Part shown: piece after piece, positions 8,670 through 16,651 of the stretch
Position numbering within the stretch: the stretch's first letter is position 1
Layout of the letters: each line of letters begins with the position of its first letter
Source: Bacillota bacterium LX-D
Lineage (GTDB): Bacteria > Bacillota > DUOV01 > Zhaonellaceae
Direction: 5' to 3'
NCBI GenBank assembly: GCA_031628995.1
Contig: JAVLUO010000013.1
Coordinates: 1-59,262 of the forward strand
DNA length: 59,262 nucleotides
Notes under the pieces: generated by a model
Databases searched by the model: none
Told to the model about the DNA's origin: nothing
Seen by the model: only the letters and a program-made list of their open reading frames with translations
Translations under genes and position numbers: made by a program

Positions 8670-9651
8670 AGCGGCACACCTCCCAGATAGGCAAACGGCT
8701 CCTGCCGCATCCACCAGTCGGTGTAGGGCAGTTTCGCATGCCTTGCAATGTTCTTTACATAGGATGGATTGGAGATGGTGTCTACGATTTTCTGCCCATA
8801 TTTTATCAATCCTTGATATCCTAACTCAAAGTGTTCATCTCCCATTAGAAATGTAGGTATCCCAAGCTTTGCGCCCCAAACAGACATGCCGTGATGGCGC
8901 ACAATAAAGACATCGGGTTTAAGTTTATTCAGTAGTTTTACCAGCTCAAAGGATTGTTTGTTGCAAACGCTGAACCTGACATTTCCATAGGTTTCAACCA
9001 TATGCTTCAGACTGTCTGTCCGGATGTCTCCGTTGTCGAACCTCTGATCATGGTGCCATGTGCACCCACCAAGGACATTCATGCCCAACTCCTTTAAAAT
9101 GCAAATAATACTGTGACCGTGAATTGCTCCTGCAGCAACGAAAACACTGCAGGTACCTGAATATCACTCTCAATAGCATCTACAACGCCTTGAATGTCGT
9201 CACCGATAATCCCTGATGCACAGGAAGTAGTTATAAAAACCGCTTTTGGATTAAAACGTTGCTTGGCCTCTTTTACAGCTTGCGCCAGCTTTAACGCGCC
9301 ACCGTAAATGGTATCCTCTTCCCGTAAATTTGAGCTGATTAAATGGGCATTTTCCACACGCATACCCCTTTTTAACTGCCCGCTTCTGTTTATAAAGTTG
9401 AAATTAGTGAAATCCCCGGCACAACCCAGCGGTGCATGGTTTACAACAGCCGCATCCTGTATCATGGCAAGCTGGCAAATTGCTGTAACTGAACTGCAGG
9501 TTACACACTGTGAAAAGGCTCTGTCCTTCTCAGCCAGATTCCCTTTTTCCACCGCTTCCTGCAAATCCGCCGCTGTTCCTGCATATCCGGTGATCGCTCC
9601 CAAGCTCGCCTCTCTGATAGGTACTTCAGCACTTCTTAAATCTATTGCCAT
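8666..9651 (-). pseudogene. Second NifD-like gene, internally deleted
   Basis: The N-terminal 168 codons from ATG 9651 have the P-cluster-type cysteines (FSQCVTCSS, PLGCAGD, TSCASGIIGDD). The C-terminal piece reads in another frame from about 9155 (VFVAAGAIHGHS, LKELGMNVLGG) to the stop at 8666 and has GDEHFELGYQG near the cofactor region. The join is out of frame, and roughly 170 residues are missing against the 509-residue paralogue, including the segment with the cofactor cysteine. It was the first gene of the operon that includes metNIQ. It is not a close duplicate of the copy at 1797-3326, because residues around shared motifs differ strongly; an independent origin is likely. Confidence 0.85.
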
Positions 9652-9690
9652 CTTAAGTCACTACTCCTATAAAATCCTGATGAATTAAGA

Positions 9691-9762
9691 TAAAATAAAA
9701 AGGCCAAGTCCCAACACCCATTCAATCAGTGTAGCAACTTAGCCTCCAGTATATCTGGTCAA
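9691..9762 (-). promoter_or_regulatory. Structured leader RNA, copy 1
   Basis: In the 5' leader of the NifD-like operon. In transcript order it has TTTAGTTGACCAG, a hairpin CCAG-ATATA-CTGG, then AGGCTAAG pairing with CTTGGCCT around an inner stem (ACACT with GGTGT), then a U-rich run. It is shared with the nifB leader at 13686-13755. The T-run after the long stem suggests a transcription attenuator. I do not recognise a named riboswitch class. Confidence 0.65.
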
Positions 9763-9782
9763 CTAAAACCAATATCCAAGTA

Positions 9783-9803
9783 TTCCTATAGTTTTTATAT
9801 ATT
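9783..9803. promoter_or_regulatory. Candidate Rrf2-type operator, site 1
   Basis: TTCCTATAGTTTTTATATATT, 20 bases upstream of leader copy 1 in transcript order. It matches five other sites in the island in 14 or more of 21 positions. See the palindromic form at 22458-22478. Confidence 0.5.
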
Positions 9804-10779
9804 TTAACTTGCCTAAACGCAATTGTCAAGAATTTTTGTTCATATCACAGCTCGTTAATGGATTCAACCTGCACAACCTCACCGTCAAAATTACCTTTCT
9901 CAACTATTTCAGGAACTTTTCCCTATTTGTTTTATCAACTATGTTTTTCTTTGCCAGCTAGTGCCCATTTGTTCAAATTTATAGTACTTATTATAAGTTC
10001 TAAAGCTTATGGCGTGGCCGAGGATATCGCCCAAAACAATATAGAATATGACCTTGTCTAGGTTTTAATCAATTCGTTGAGCCTGAAAAGGTTCAGAGGT
10101 TTTGAGAGGTAATATAAGTATCGCAGTATTTATATAAGACGTTTTTATATTGAGATACCTTCCTGAATTGAGCAATAATGCAAGCTATGGGCTACTTTTG
10201 ATATTTGGAGTGCTGACCTCCTTTCACTTCATAGGTATGTGTGGGTGGGATCGCGTTATCGCAAAGTGTTGCATGCAAAGGACGCTAGCGGGGTATAAAG
10301 GGAAGAGCATATAGACCTTAAAGCCATCGCATCTGCCGCCGGTTTAGGACTCAGATTCCCGGTTGCTGCAATGGGTATGACAACCAGATTGTAGATGATT
10401 GCCTAAAATAGATTCTGCCTTATCTTTGCCACCGTTTTGCGGAACAATTTTATGGCTGTGGGCAAGCCCATAAGATCGTTCTTTAAACTTGAAATCGGAA
10501 AGTAACTTTCCGGATTAGCCACATATTCGTATAACCACAAAATTTCAGTATATATGCCCTATAGTTTTTAGCTGCTAAACACCTCACTTATCAGGTAAGT
10601 GGTTCAATATTTATAAATCCAGAAAGCGCCAGTGTTTTTGGGTACAGTAAATATGCCATGGTCCAGATGAACCTGGTAAAGTGTTCTTGGATAATTTGGT
10701 TTCGATCTTGTTTGGGTATCACCCATAACTAACGGCGATCCAGGACCGCTGGCAGAGGAATATTTCCAACTTTTCTTTG
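9804..10779. other. Non-coding stretch with gene remnants
   Basis: No intact gene. A short minus-strand frame ending near 9847 reads KVPEIVEKGNFDGEVVQVES and looks like the C-terminus of a lost gene that I cannot name. Around 10553-10575 a partial copy of the operator-like sequence (CCTATAGTTTTTA) occurs. The rest has many stops in all frames and looks like decayed DNA. Confidence 0.4.
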
Positions 10780-11150
10780 GCGCTCTTCACTACTCTTTGT
10801 GGCAAGGATTAGGGGCTAACTTTACACGCTGATACCGATTGTTACCAACTATTTTCCCTGGCACATTAAAGATTTTACGCCGGATAGTTCGTACTCAGCA
10901 TGACTGCGCGCCTTTTTTGGCTCCTTCTTGTTTCCCGAAAACAGCGAAAACACTGTCGTCAATATCTAGCCGTACTCACGGGGTTCGTCGGATTTGGCTT
11001 TGGTACTCTCGTCCAAGCTTCTAAAAGGCCAAAATTACTAAAAGCAGTACAGAAATATTTTGTACCGAACAGGAGCTGCAAGCGCCAGCTGGACCCTCCA
11101 ATCATGCCAAAAAAGCGTTTTAAAGCGTATGGAATCCGCAAACTGTGCAA
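10780..11150 (-). mobile_element. Transposase relic (possibly IS1380-like)
   Basis: On the minus strand, pieces in shifting frames resemble the C-terminal region of a DDE transposase: AEYELSG or VRTIRRKIFN, then VPGKIVGNNRYQRVKLAP. Frames are interrupted by several stops and shifts, so nothing functional remains. The family assignment rests on memory of IS1380-type C-termini and is weak. Confidence 0.35.
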
Positions 11151-11153
11151 ATT

Positions 11154-11381
11154 TTAACTATGCTGCAGAATATGTAGAACCGAAAAACCCATGGCTTCTA
11201 TTTTTTCTCTAACATATGGCAGAATTATTTATTCCTTGTCATATTCCAGCAAAACTTTTTCCGCAGCAAAACTGACGCTTGCTTTAATGATACCGTCAAG
11301 TTTGGCCAGACCTTTTTCAATTGTTATTGAACACAAGGCGCAGCTCATTCCGCCAACCTTTACGGAAGCCTTCTCAATCAC
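11154..11381 (-). pseudogene. HMA metal-binding domain protein with in-frame stop
   Basis: GTG 11381 (behind GGGAGTGAT) starts a heavy-metal-associated domain of the CopZ type: VKVGGMSCALCSITIE contains the M-x-C-x2-C metal site. After LLEYDKE a TAA at 11229 interrupts it, but the same frame continues with the expected domain end (VREKIEAMGFSVL) and stops at 11154. One nonsense change therefore removes the last helix and strand; the first 50 residues with the metal site could still be made. It lies 36 bases after nifH and so is the last gene of the nifB-nifX-nifH transcript. A role in copper or other thiophilic metal handling is inferred from the family. Confidence 0.7.
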
Positions 11382-11417
11382 ATCATCACTCCCATAATCT
11401 ATGCCCCAAACGCTGTC

Positions 11418-12296
11418 TTAGATATTTCCAACCGCCTCTACCCTTACCTCACCCGTTTCAAGCGCCAATAAGTGATCCGCCCATTTTGATGCCCATTCCC
11501 GAAGGGCTCCTATTTCAAGCGGCGTCGGCACCTTTGATTCCCTATGCTCTGCAATCTTTTTTGCAAGACTTCTATAAATGCCCGCCTGCTTGGAGTCAGG
11601 AGCCGCTTCTATTGTCGTTTTTCCCTGAAGCTCACTTTGGGTTACCGTAACCGATCTCGGCACATATTCTATTACTTGTGTGTTTGTCTGTTTGACAAAG
11701 TCATCAATGATTTCCCTCGCATAGGGTGCATTAATGGAATTTGCAATTACCCCTCCAAGTAGGGCACCTCCTGCATTGGAATATTTCTGTATTCCTTTGA
11801 AAAGGTTGTTTGCTGCATAAATAGCCATAAAATCTGCTGAGGACACTGTAAAAACATGTTCTGCAATTCCTTCACGTATTGGAACCGCAAAGCCTCCGCA
11901 CACTACATCGCCAAGGACATCGTATATAACAAAATCAAGGTCAAGCTCCTCAAACACTTTCTGCTGTTTAAACAGCTGCACAGCGGTAATAATTCCACGA
12001 CCTGCACAACCCACCCCAGGCGCAGGCCCGCCTGCTTCGACGCAATATATGCCGTTAAATCCTTCATATATAACCTCGTGAGCCTTTACAACACTTTTTT
12101 CCCTCAGGGTATCAAGAACCGTCGGTATATATTTGCCACCCCTTAAAGTATTCGTAGAATCACTCTTTGGATCGCAGCCAAACTGCATAACCTTGTATCC
12201 TTCTGTAGATAAAGCTGCGCTGATGTTTGAAGTAGTGGTGGATTTGCCGATGCCACCTTTTCCGTAAATTGCGATTTGCTTGATTTTCTTTGCCAT
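11418..12296 (-). CDS. NifH-like dinitrogenase reductase homologue
   Basis: A 292-residue Fe-protein homologue. It has a P-loop (GKGGIGKS, residues 12-19), the bridging [4Fe-4S] ligands C97 (GVGCAGRGI) and C133 (GDVVCGGFA), and R100, the residue ADP-ribosylated in true NifH. It should act as a homodimer that passes electrons with ATP hydrolysis to the NifD/K-like proteins. The C-terminus (after residue 270) is longer and more acidic than in Mo-nitrogenase NifH. It is the third gene after nifB and the NifX-like gene, with a 70-base gap. It is the only NifH-like protein in the window, so it presumably served both D/K-like pairs. Confidence 0.9.
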   Translation of the reverse strand: MAKKIKQIAIYGKGGIGKSTTTSNISAALSTEGYKVMQFGCDPKSDSTNTLRGGKYIPTVLDTLREKSVVKAHEVIYEGFNGIYCVEAGGPAPGVGCAGRGIITAVQLFKQQKVFEELDLDFVIYDVLGDVVCGGFAVPIREGIAEHVFTVSSADFMAIYAANNLFKGIQKYSNAGGALLGGVIANSINAPYAREIIDDFVKQTNTQVIEYVPRSVTVTQSELQGKTTIEAAPDSKQAGIYRSLAKKIAEHRESKVPTPLEIGALREWASKWADHLLALETGEVRVEAVGNI

Positions 12297-12368
12297 TCTT
12301 TACACTCCTAATCGGATATTTTTATAGATTTTGTTTGAAAATGTACTGCATTGATTAATATTAAAAAA

Positions 12369-12732
12369 TCATCTTGTATTTTGATGCCGGTCTTTTTGTC
12401 TTCTATCATAGTCAACCAGCTTTTTTAATGCACTATCTATAAAATCTTAAATTGAAATAAGCAGTGATTCCCTTTTCCTTCATGGCCTGCTCTGCCCCTG
12501 GGCCTACCTGGCTTGCAAGCACCGTGCTGCAATCGGACAGCAATGCTGCCGTCCACCTCATTTCATCCTCATGATGTTCACCCATTCCACACGGAGGTGT
12601 ATTTTCTCTGAGTTCAACAAAACTCCATGCTCCGTTTTCAGCAATTTCAAATATAAGGAATTGCCTGCTCCTGCCGAAATGCTGGTTAATTACCTTGCCG
12701 TCACTACTGGCTATCGCTACTCTGTAAGGCAT
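12369..12732 (-). pseudogene. NifX/NifB C-terminal domain protein, frameshifted
   Basis: A small dinitrogenase iron-molybdenum cofactor biosynthesis domain (MPYRVAIASSDGKVINQHFG, then SRQFLIFEI). It starts at ATG 12732 behind GGAGGGAGGAG. The main frame ends at 12433 after AYFNLRFYR. The normal C-terminal helix is found one frame over (DFIDSALKKLVDYDRR, ending at 12369), so one extra base near 12448 shifts the frame. It could be a sequencing error or a real mutation; the truncated form would still hold most of the domain. In many NifB proteins this domain is fused to the radical-SAM part; here it is a separate gene 40 bases after nifB. It may carry the NifB cofactor. Confidence 0.7.
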
Positions 12733-12772
12733 AATTTTGTCTCCTCCCTCCGGGGTACTCCCCATTGCTGTT

Positions 12773-13666
12773 TTATCCGTGAGAGAATGTCTCTACCCTG
12801 TGTCCATAAAGAATATCTCCAAAATCAATTCCTTTCCCGGGTATGCCACATGCGTCTGCTCGGCACTGCTGACAATGTCTGAAGACCGGCAGGTATTTTT
12901 CGGCAGCCTCTCTGGCAGCATTCAGTTCAGTGCAATCAGGTGGACGGAAACGTGCCATTTCATTTTGCGGGATCAAAGGAATGATATTGATCAAAGAGGC
13001 ACCTGCTCCAGCTGTTACTCTTGCAATCTCACCTATATGGCTGTCATTGATACCGGGGATAAGGACTGTGTTGATTTTCACGGTTGCGCCCAATTCACTG
13101 ATCCTTTTCATGCCTGCCAATTGCGCAAGCAGCAGCCATAATGCAGCTTCCTTGCCGGTCATATGATGTCCGCTATAAACAATATATGAGCAAATATTCT
13201 GTAAAACATCCGCCTGCACGGCATTAACAGTGACGGTCACAGTTTTCACACCGGCCTTTATGATTCTCTCGGCGTATTCTTTCAGCATAAGCCCATTGGT
13301 GCTTAGACATTTTATAAGCTGCGGGTATTTTTGATGTATAAGCTCAAAGGTATCCAGTGCATGAGGAGTTGCAAGCGTATCCCCGGGTCCTGCAATTCCC
13401 ACTACGGTAATTTCCGGGCAAAGCTCCAACGCACGGTCTACCGCCTCTAAAGCTTTTTCGGGCGTTAATATGGAAGCTGCCACCCCCGGTCTTTTTTCAC
13501 ATTTGTTAAAGCTTCTTTTGCAAAATTTGCACTGTATGTTGCAAGTAGGACTGACCGGTAAATGAATACGTCCGTATTTAAAATGCGCTTTACTGCTGAA
13601 GCAGGGATGCTTTTTCACCAGATGGTCAAATTTAGTGTTTATTTTGGTTTGAAGGCAACCTTCCAT
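12773..13666 (-). CDS. nifB: Radical-SAM cofactor synthase NifB
   Basis: A 297-residue protein from ATG 13666 behind AAAGGAG. It contains HPCFSSKAHFKYGRIHLPV and the radical-SAM cluster C42-x3-C46-x2-C49 (CNIQCKFC). The C-terminal cysteine motif HCQQCRADACGIPGKG, which holds a second cluster, is also present. NifB fuses two [4Fe-4S] clusters with carbon from SAM to give NifB-co, the 8Fe precursor of nitrogenase cofactors. It lacks the fused NifX-like domain, which is encoded next door. NifB without nifEN suggests that the D/K-like protein uses NifB-co itself or a simple derivative. Preceded by leader copy 2 and operator site 2. Confidence 0.92.
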   Translation of the reverse strand: MEGCLQTKINTKFDHLVKKHPCFSSKAHFKYGRIHLPVSPTCNIQCKFCKRSFNKCEKRPGVAASILTPEKALEAVDRALELCPEITVVGIAGPGDTLATPHALDTFELIHQKYPQLIKCLSTNGLMLKEYAERIIKAGVKTVTVTVNAVQADVLQNICSYIVYSGHHMTGKEAALWLLLAQLAGMKRISELGATVKINTVLIPGINDSHIGEIARVTAGAGASLINIIPLIPQNEMARFRPPDCTELNAAREAAEKYLPVFRHCQQCRADACGIPGKGIDFGDILYGHRVETFSHG

Positions 13667-13685
13667 AAAAACATCTCCTTTCACA

Positions 13686-13755
13686 AAACAAAAAGGCCAA
13701 GCTTAACAACCTCCTGTTTGAGGTTGAAAACTTAGCCTCCAGTCTTTCTGGTCAA
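13686..13755 (-). promoter_or_regulatory. Structured leader RNA, copy 2 (nifB)
   Basis: Same arrangement as at 9691-9762: TTTAGTTGACCAG, hairpin CCAG-AAAGA-CTGG, AGGCTAAG pairing with CTTGGCCT, inside it a 7-bp stem CAACCTC/GAGGTTG, then TTTTTG. The inner stem differs in sequence from copy 1 but is still paired, which supports a conserved fold. The long stem plus T-run lies only about 20 bases before the nifB start, as a terminator or a translational block. Confidence 0.7.
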
Positions 13756-13794
13756 CTAAACTCTGTTGGGTATGATCAAAACAATTACTTACTT

Positions 13795-13815
13795 TTCCTA
13801 TCGTTTTACTATATT
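13795..13815. promoter_or_regulatory. Candidate Rrf2-type operator, site 2
   Basis: TTCCTATCGTTTTACTATATT, about 40 bases upstream of leader copy 2. It has the same position relative to the leader as site 1, which argues that operator and leader form one module. Confidence 0.5.
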
Positions 13816-13856
13816 TTAAATTATAAAAACTACTATGTCAATAGGTTTAGTATATA

Positions 13857-14024
13857 CTATTTCAGTCTGATTTTTTCGCTTTTTTCTATCTGCACGATCC
13901 TGCCTTCCTGGATAAAAAGCGTTACAGAACCGTATTGAATGCTTTCAAGATATTGAAGCGGCTTTCTTAAATCCTCTTCGGAGACTTGCATCTTTTTTTT
14001 ATCAATGCCTTCGGAAAGTGTCAC
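13857..14024 (-). CDS. YezD family protein (DUF2292), copy B
   Basis: A 55-residue protein from GTG 14024, with GGGGG upstream inside the end of the previous gene. The C-terminal two thirds match the YezD/DUF2292 pattern: LQYLESIQYGSVTLFIQEGR followed by IVQIEKSEKIRL. This family is known to sit in sulfate and cysteine gene clusters; its biochemical role is not established. It begins 2 bases after the stop of the paralogue upstream, so both are made from one transcript. Confidence 0.8.
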   Translation of the reverse strand: MTLSEGIDKKKMQVSEEDLRKPLQYLESIQYGSVTLFIQEGRIVQIEKSEKIRLK

Positions 14025-14026
14025 AA

Positions 14027-14224
14027 TTAAGCCCCCTTTGCAACGTTTTCCTTTATGCTCTGGTCGCCGAGAAATATTGTTTCATTTAGATTAATTTGAA
14101 TAATTGTGTTATCCTGCTTTATGACTGTAATGGATCCATTTTGGATAGTATACAGCGCCTCCAAAAGGGTATTTTTCAATTTCGTTTTAACTACGATATC
14201 ACTTTTCTTTTTTGGATCATTCAT
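14027..14224 (-). CDS. YezD family protein (DUF2292), copy A
   Basis: A 65-residue protein from ATG 14224 behind GGAGGGATCAGG; the longer open frame upstream overlaps the operator and lacks a start site. The core LLEALYTIQNGSITVIKQDN with IIQINLNE fits DUF2292 but is diverged from copy B. The extended charged N-terminus (NDPKKKSD) is distinctive. Operator site 3 lies 45 bases upstream, so these two genes may have their own promoter within the larger methyltransferase operon. Confidence 0.75.
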   Translation of the reverse strand: MNDPKKKSDIVVKTKLKNTLLEALYTIQNGSITVIKQDNTIIQINLNETIFLGDQSIKENVAKGA

Positions 14225-14268
14225 CCTGATCCCTCCATTCCAGTTTTCAATAAGAAATACTTTTATTA

Positions 14269-14289
14269 TTCCTATATGCGTACTATGAT
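14269..14289. promoter_or_regulatory. Candidate Rrf2-type operator, site 3
   Basis: TTCCTATATGCGTACTATGAT between the DUF1847 gene and yezD copy A. The left half is an exact match to the cysK palindrome; the right half is diverged. Confidence 0.45.
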
Positions 14290-14306
14290 TTAAGGTAATT
14301 TTTTTA

Positions 14307-14963
14307 TCAGATATCGCCTTCCTGAAGCAGCCTTTTGTAATAAAACCCACTCGTATATAAAGCTGCGGCAGGGTTATGCCCAAGTACCCTGTCTTTAGTT
14401 ATCAAAGTGGTTACAGGCGCTTCTGAATACTTGATAAATAAAGAGTCATGACCTACGCAAAGTCCAACAATCACATTCAGATCTGTCTTCTCCTTATTCA
14501 TTAGCCTTGCCTGTAGCACAGGGTTGCAAAGCGCCTCGTGGCACCCTTTCTGTACCTTTAATTCTTCGGGTATTCCTACATCGGTCTTATCTATGGAACC
14601 AACCTTGCAAATTACGCTATAGCTTTCCAACCCTTTTGCTTTAAGTATTTTAACAAAAGTTTTGGCTTCATTCATCAATCCTATACAAGTGGCAATACCG
14701 ATTTTCCGGGCTCCAATTCTCTTTGCAAAAGCAATAATTTCTTCAACCCTGGTGAGCTTTCCATAATATTTGCCTTCTATCTCCGCTGCCACAAAGGAAA
14801 GCTTAGACACAAAATTATCTTTCCTGTACAGCTCATTTACTTTTTCAATCTCTTTATCTGAAATCCTGGCAGTCAAGCAAAACTCAGGAAAGCTTTTATC
14901 CCTTCGATAGCAGTTCAATACACCGCAGTCGGAACAACTTAAGTTTTTCTTATCATTGTCCAT
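14307..14963 (-). CDS. DUF1847 metal-binding protein
   Basis: About 218 residues from ATG 14963 behind GGAGGG. It is cysteine-rich: CSDCGVLNCY at the N-terminus, then ATCIGLMNEA, QKGCHEALCNP and GLCVGHDSLF. These are the conserved motifs of DUF1847, a family annotated as putative metal-binding. It is 6 bases after the corrinoid activator gene and commonly travels with corrinoid methyltransferase clusters (recalled, not checked). A role in metal or Fe-S handling for the corrinoid system is inference. Confidence 0.8.
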   Translation of the reverse strand: MDNDKKNLSCSDCGVLNCYRRDKSFPEFCLTARISDKEIEKVNELYRKDNFVSKLSFVAAEIEGKYYGKLTRVEEIIAFAKRIGARKIGIATCIGLMNEAKTFVKILKAKGLESYSVICKVGSIDKTDVGIPEELKVQKGCHEALCNPVLQARLMNKEKTDLNVIVGLCVGHDSLFIKYSEAPVTTLITKDRVLGHNPAAALYTSGFYYKRLLQEGDI

Positions 14964-14975
14964 TTTCAACCCTCC

Positions 14976-16649
14976 TCAGAAATTTAGACAACTTACAAAC
15001 ACTTTATCAAAGTCCTTGTAATTTGCCAGTTCAATCACTTCAACGGTTTTTAGCAATCCGGCCATCTGTGTTCTGTAGGTTTTGTTCAACAAAAATGCAT
15101 ACCCTCCGGATTTGGAGGTATTGCCTATAAACTCAATCCTCCCTTCAAACTCGGGCGGCAGGAGTCCGATATTTATAAGGCTTTTGGCCCGCAAATGATA
15201 ACCAAAGGAGCCTGCAATCAAAACCCTGTCAACATCTGAAGCTTTTATGCCTTTGCTTTTGAGCAAAAACTCTATACCCGCCCTTACGGCACCCTTTGCA
15301 AGCTGTACCTGCCTGATGTCCTTCTGTGTGAGCACAACCCTGTCGGTCACTTTAAACACCGGTTTTCCGTCCGACTTCAAAAGCCTTTCCCTTAAGGCAA
15401 GCAATATCCCTTCTGTTTCAGGCTCGATCAATTTACCGTTTTTATTTATGACTCCATAAGCTACAAGCTCTCCTACGATATCCAGGAGCCCGCTGCCGCA
15501 TATGCCTATGGCTTCTTCCTCTCCAATGGTTTTTATGGTTATACTCCCGGTATCTTCTATATTGAAAAATTCAATGGCGCCGGTACCTGCCCTCATTCCA
15601 TGGGTAATGTTCATTCCTTCAAACGCCGGTCCGGCGGCAGTCGATGTAGCCGAAAGCCGGCCATCAAATCCCAATACCATTTCCCCGTTTGTACCAACAT
15701 CAACAAACAGTGTGACTCCTTTTCTCTCATGCAGTTGTGATGCAAGCACGCCGGATGTAATGTCTGCGCCTACATAGGCTGAAATTACGGGAGGAAGGTA
15801 TATTATGCCGAATTTTGATATGGCCAGGTTATGTTCTGATGCTTTAAGATGCACATCTCCGGTTATTTCTGGATGATATGGGAACCTGCCCATAGAACAA
15901 GGGTTTACATTGGAAGCCAGGTGAAGCATGCAGGTATTCCCGCTGAACACAACTTCATAAATCCTTTCACGGCTGATATTGTTTCTCTTCGTCAAATCAG
16001 CAATCATCCGGTTTATTTCTGCAATAAGCCCCGAATACATCAGCTTTAACCCGCTCTCCTCCGATGCAAGCTTTATCCTGGACAGCACATCCTGTGCATG
16101 GACAGCCTGAGGATTTAAGGCAGATATGGAATCCAGCTCTTCTCCGCTATTCAGATTCACAAGCGAGGCAACCAGTGTAGTTGTTCCAATATCCACAACC
16201 GCTCCAAAGCTTTCAGATGCAGTGTCTCCATCCTCGCTTCCCAGAAGGTCTTCCCCGGCATAAACATGCGTCAGGCCTTTATCTGCATCATACTGTTTGT
16301 GAATAAAGGCATCCATGATTATGTCAAAGCTTTTTCCATGGTCCAATATTTTCAAATACCTGCGCTTATGGCTTTCAGGCGTTTTAACAGCTACATCCCC
16401 CTTTATCCTGGCTTCACAGGCCAGAACATACCCTTCAAGCTCTTCCTCTCTTGAAAGCCGATGGCCATTCCCATGCAAAATATTTTTAACAGACTTGCCG
16501 TCAACCTTTACCCTGCATTTGCCGCAAACGCCTGCACCGTTGCAGGGGGACTCAATTGTTACGCCGGCCTGCCTTGCTGCTTCCAGTACAGTTGCCCCTT
16601 CATCAACCTGAACTGTAATATTTTCATTACAAAATTCTACTTTAGCCAT
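14976..16649 (-). CDS. RACo-type ATP-dependent corrinoid activator
   Basis: A 557-residue protein from ATG 16649 behind AAAGGAG. Residues 1-90 form a [2Fe-2S] ferredoxin domain (C36-x5-C42-x2-C45 and C78). A linker and then an ASKHA ATPase domain follow (VVDIGTTTLVASL near 165, FVDVGTNGEMVLG, AGTGAIEF, ICGSGLLDI, LIAGSFGYHL). Such proteins reduce accidentally oxidised Co(II) corrinoid back to Co(I), using ATP. The target is presumably the corrinoid protein at 18856-19512 in the same operon. It ends 2 bases after the methyltransferase gene stop region, so the operon is tight. The architecture is complete and no damage is seen. Confidence 0.9.
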   Translation of the reverse strand: MAKVEFCNENITVQVDEGATVLEAARQAGVTIESPCNGAGVCGKCRVKVDGKSVKNILHGNGHRLSREEELEGYVLACEARIKGDVAVKTPESHKRRYLKILDHGKSFDIIMDAFIHKQYDADKGLTHVYAGEDLLGSEDGDTASESFGAVVDIGTTTLVASLVNLNSGEELDSISALNPQAVHAQDVLSRIKLASEESGLKLMYSGLIAEINRMIADLTKRNNISRERIYEVVFSGNTCMLHLASNVNPCSMGRFPYHPEITGDVHLKASEHNLAISKFGIIYLPPVISAYVGADITSGVLASQLHERKGVTLFVDVGTNGEMVLGFDGRLSATSTAAGPAFEGMNITHGMRAGTGAIEFFNIEDTGSITIKTIGEEEAIGICGSGLLDIVGELVAYGVINKNGKLIEPETEGILLALRERLLKSDGKPVFKVTDRVVLTQKDIRQVQLAKGAVRAGIEFLLKSKGIKASDVDRVLIAGSFGYHLRAKSLINIGLLPPEFEGRIEFIGNTSKSGGYAFLLNKTYRTQMAGLLKTVEVIELANYKDFDKVFVSCLNF

Positions 16650-16651
16650 CA

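Noticed and set aside
464-13666. A true nitrogen-fixation (nif, vnf or anf) cluster
   Set aside because: No nifE, nifN, nifV, anfG/vnfG or molybdate transport; the NifD-like protein lacks the cofactor histidine; all neighbours are sulfur and methyl-transfer genes.
9691-13755. The paired leaders as S-box (SAM), cobalamin or Moco riboswitches
   Set aside because: The conserved cores of those classes, as far as I remember them, are not present; only the two-stem layout with TTGACCAG and AGGCTAAG is shared.
13686-13755. ANTAR-type paired hexaloop target in the leaders
   Set aside because: The first hairpin has a 5-base loop and the A1/G4 pattern is not kept in both copies (AAAGA, ATATA).
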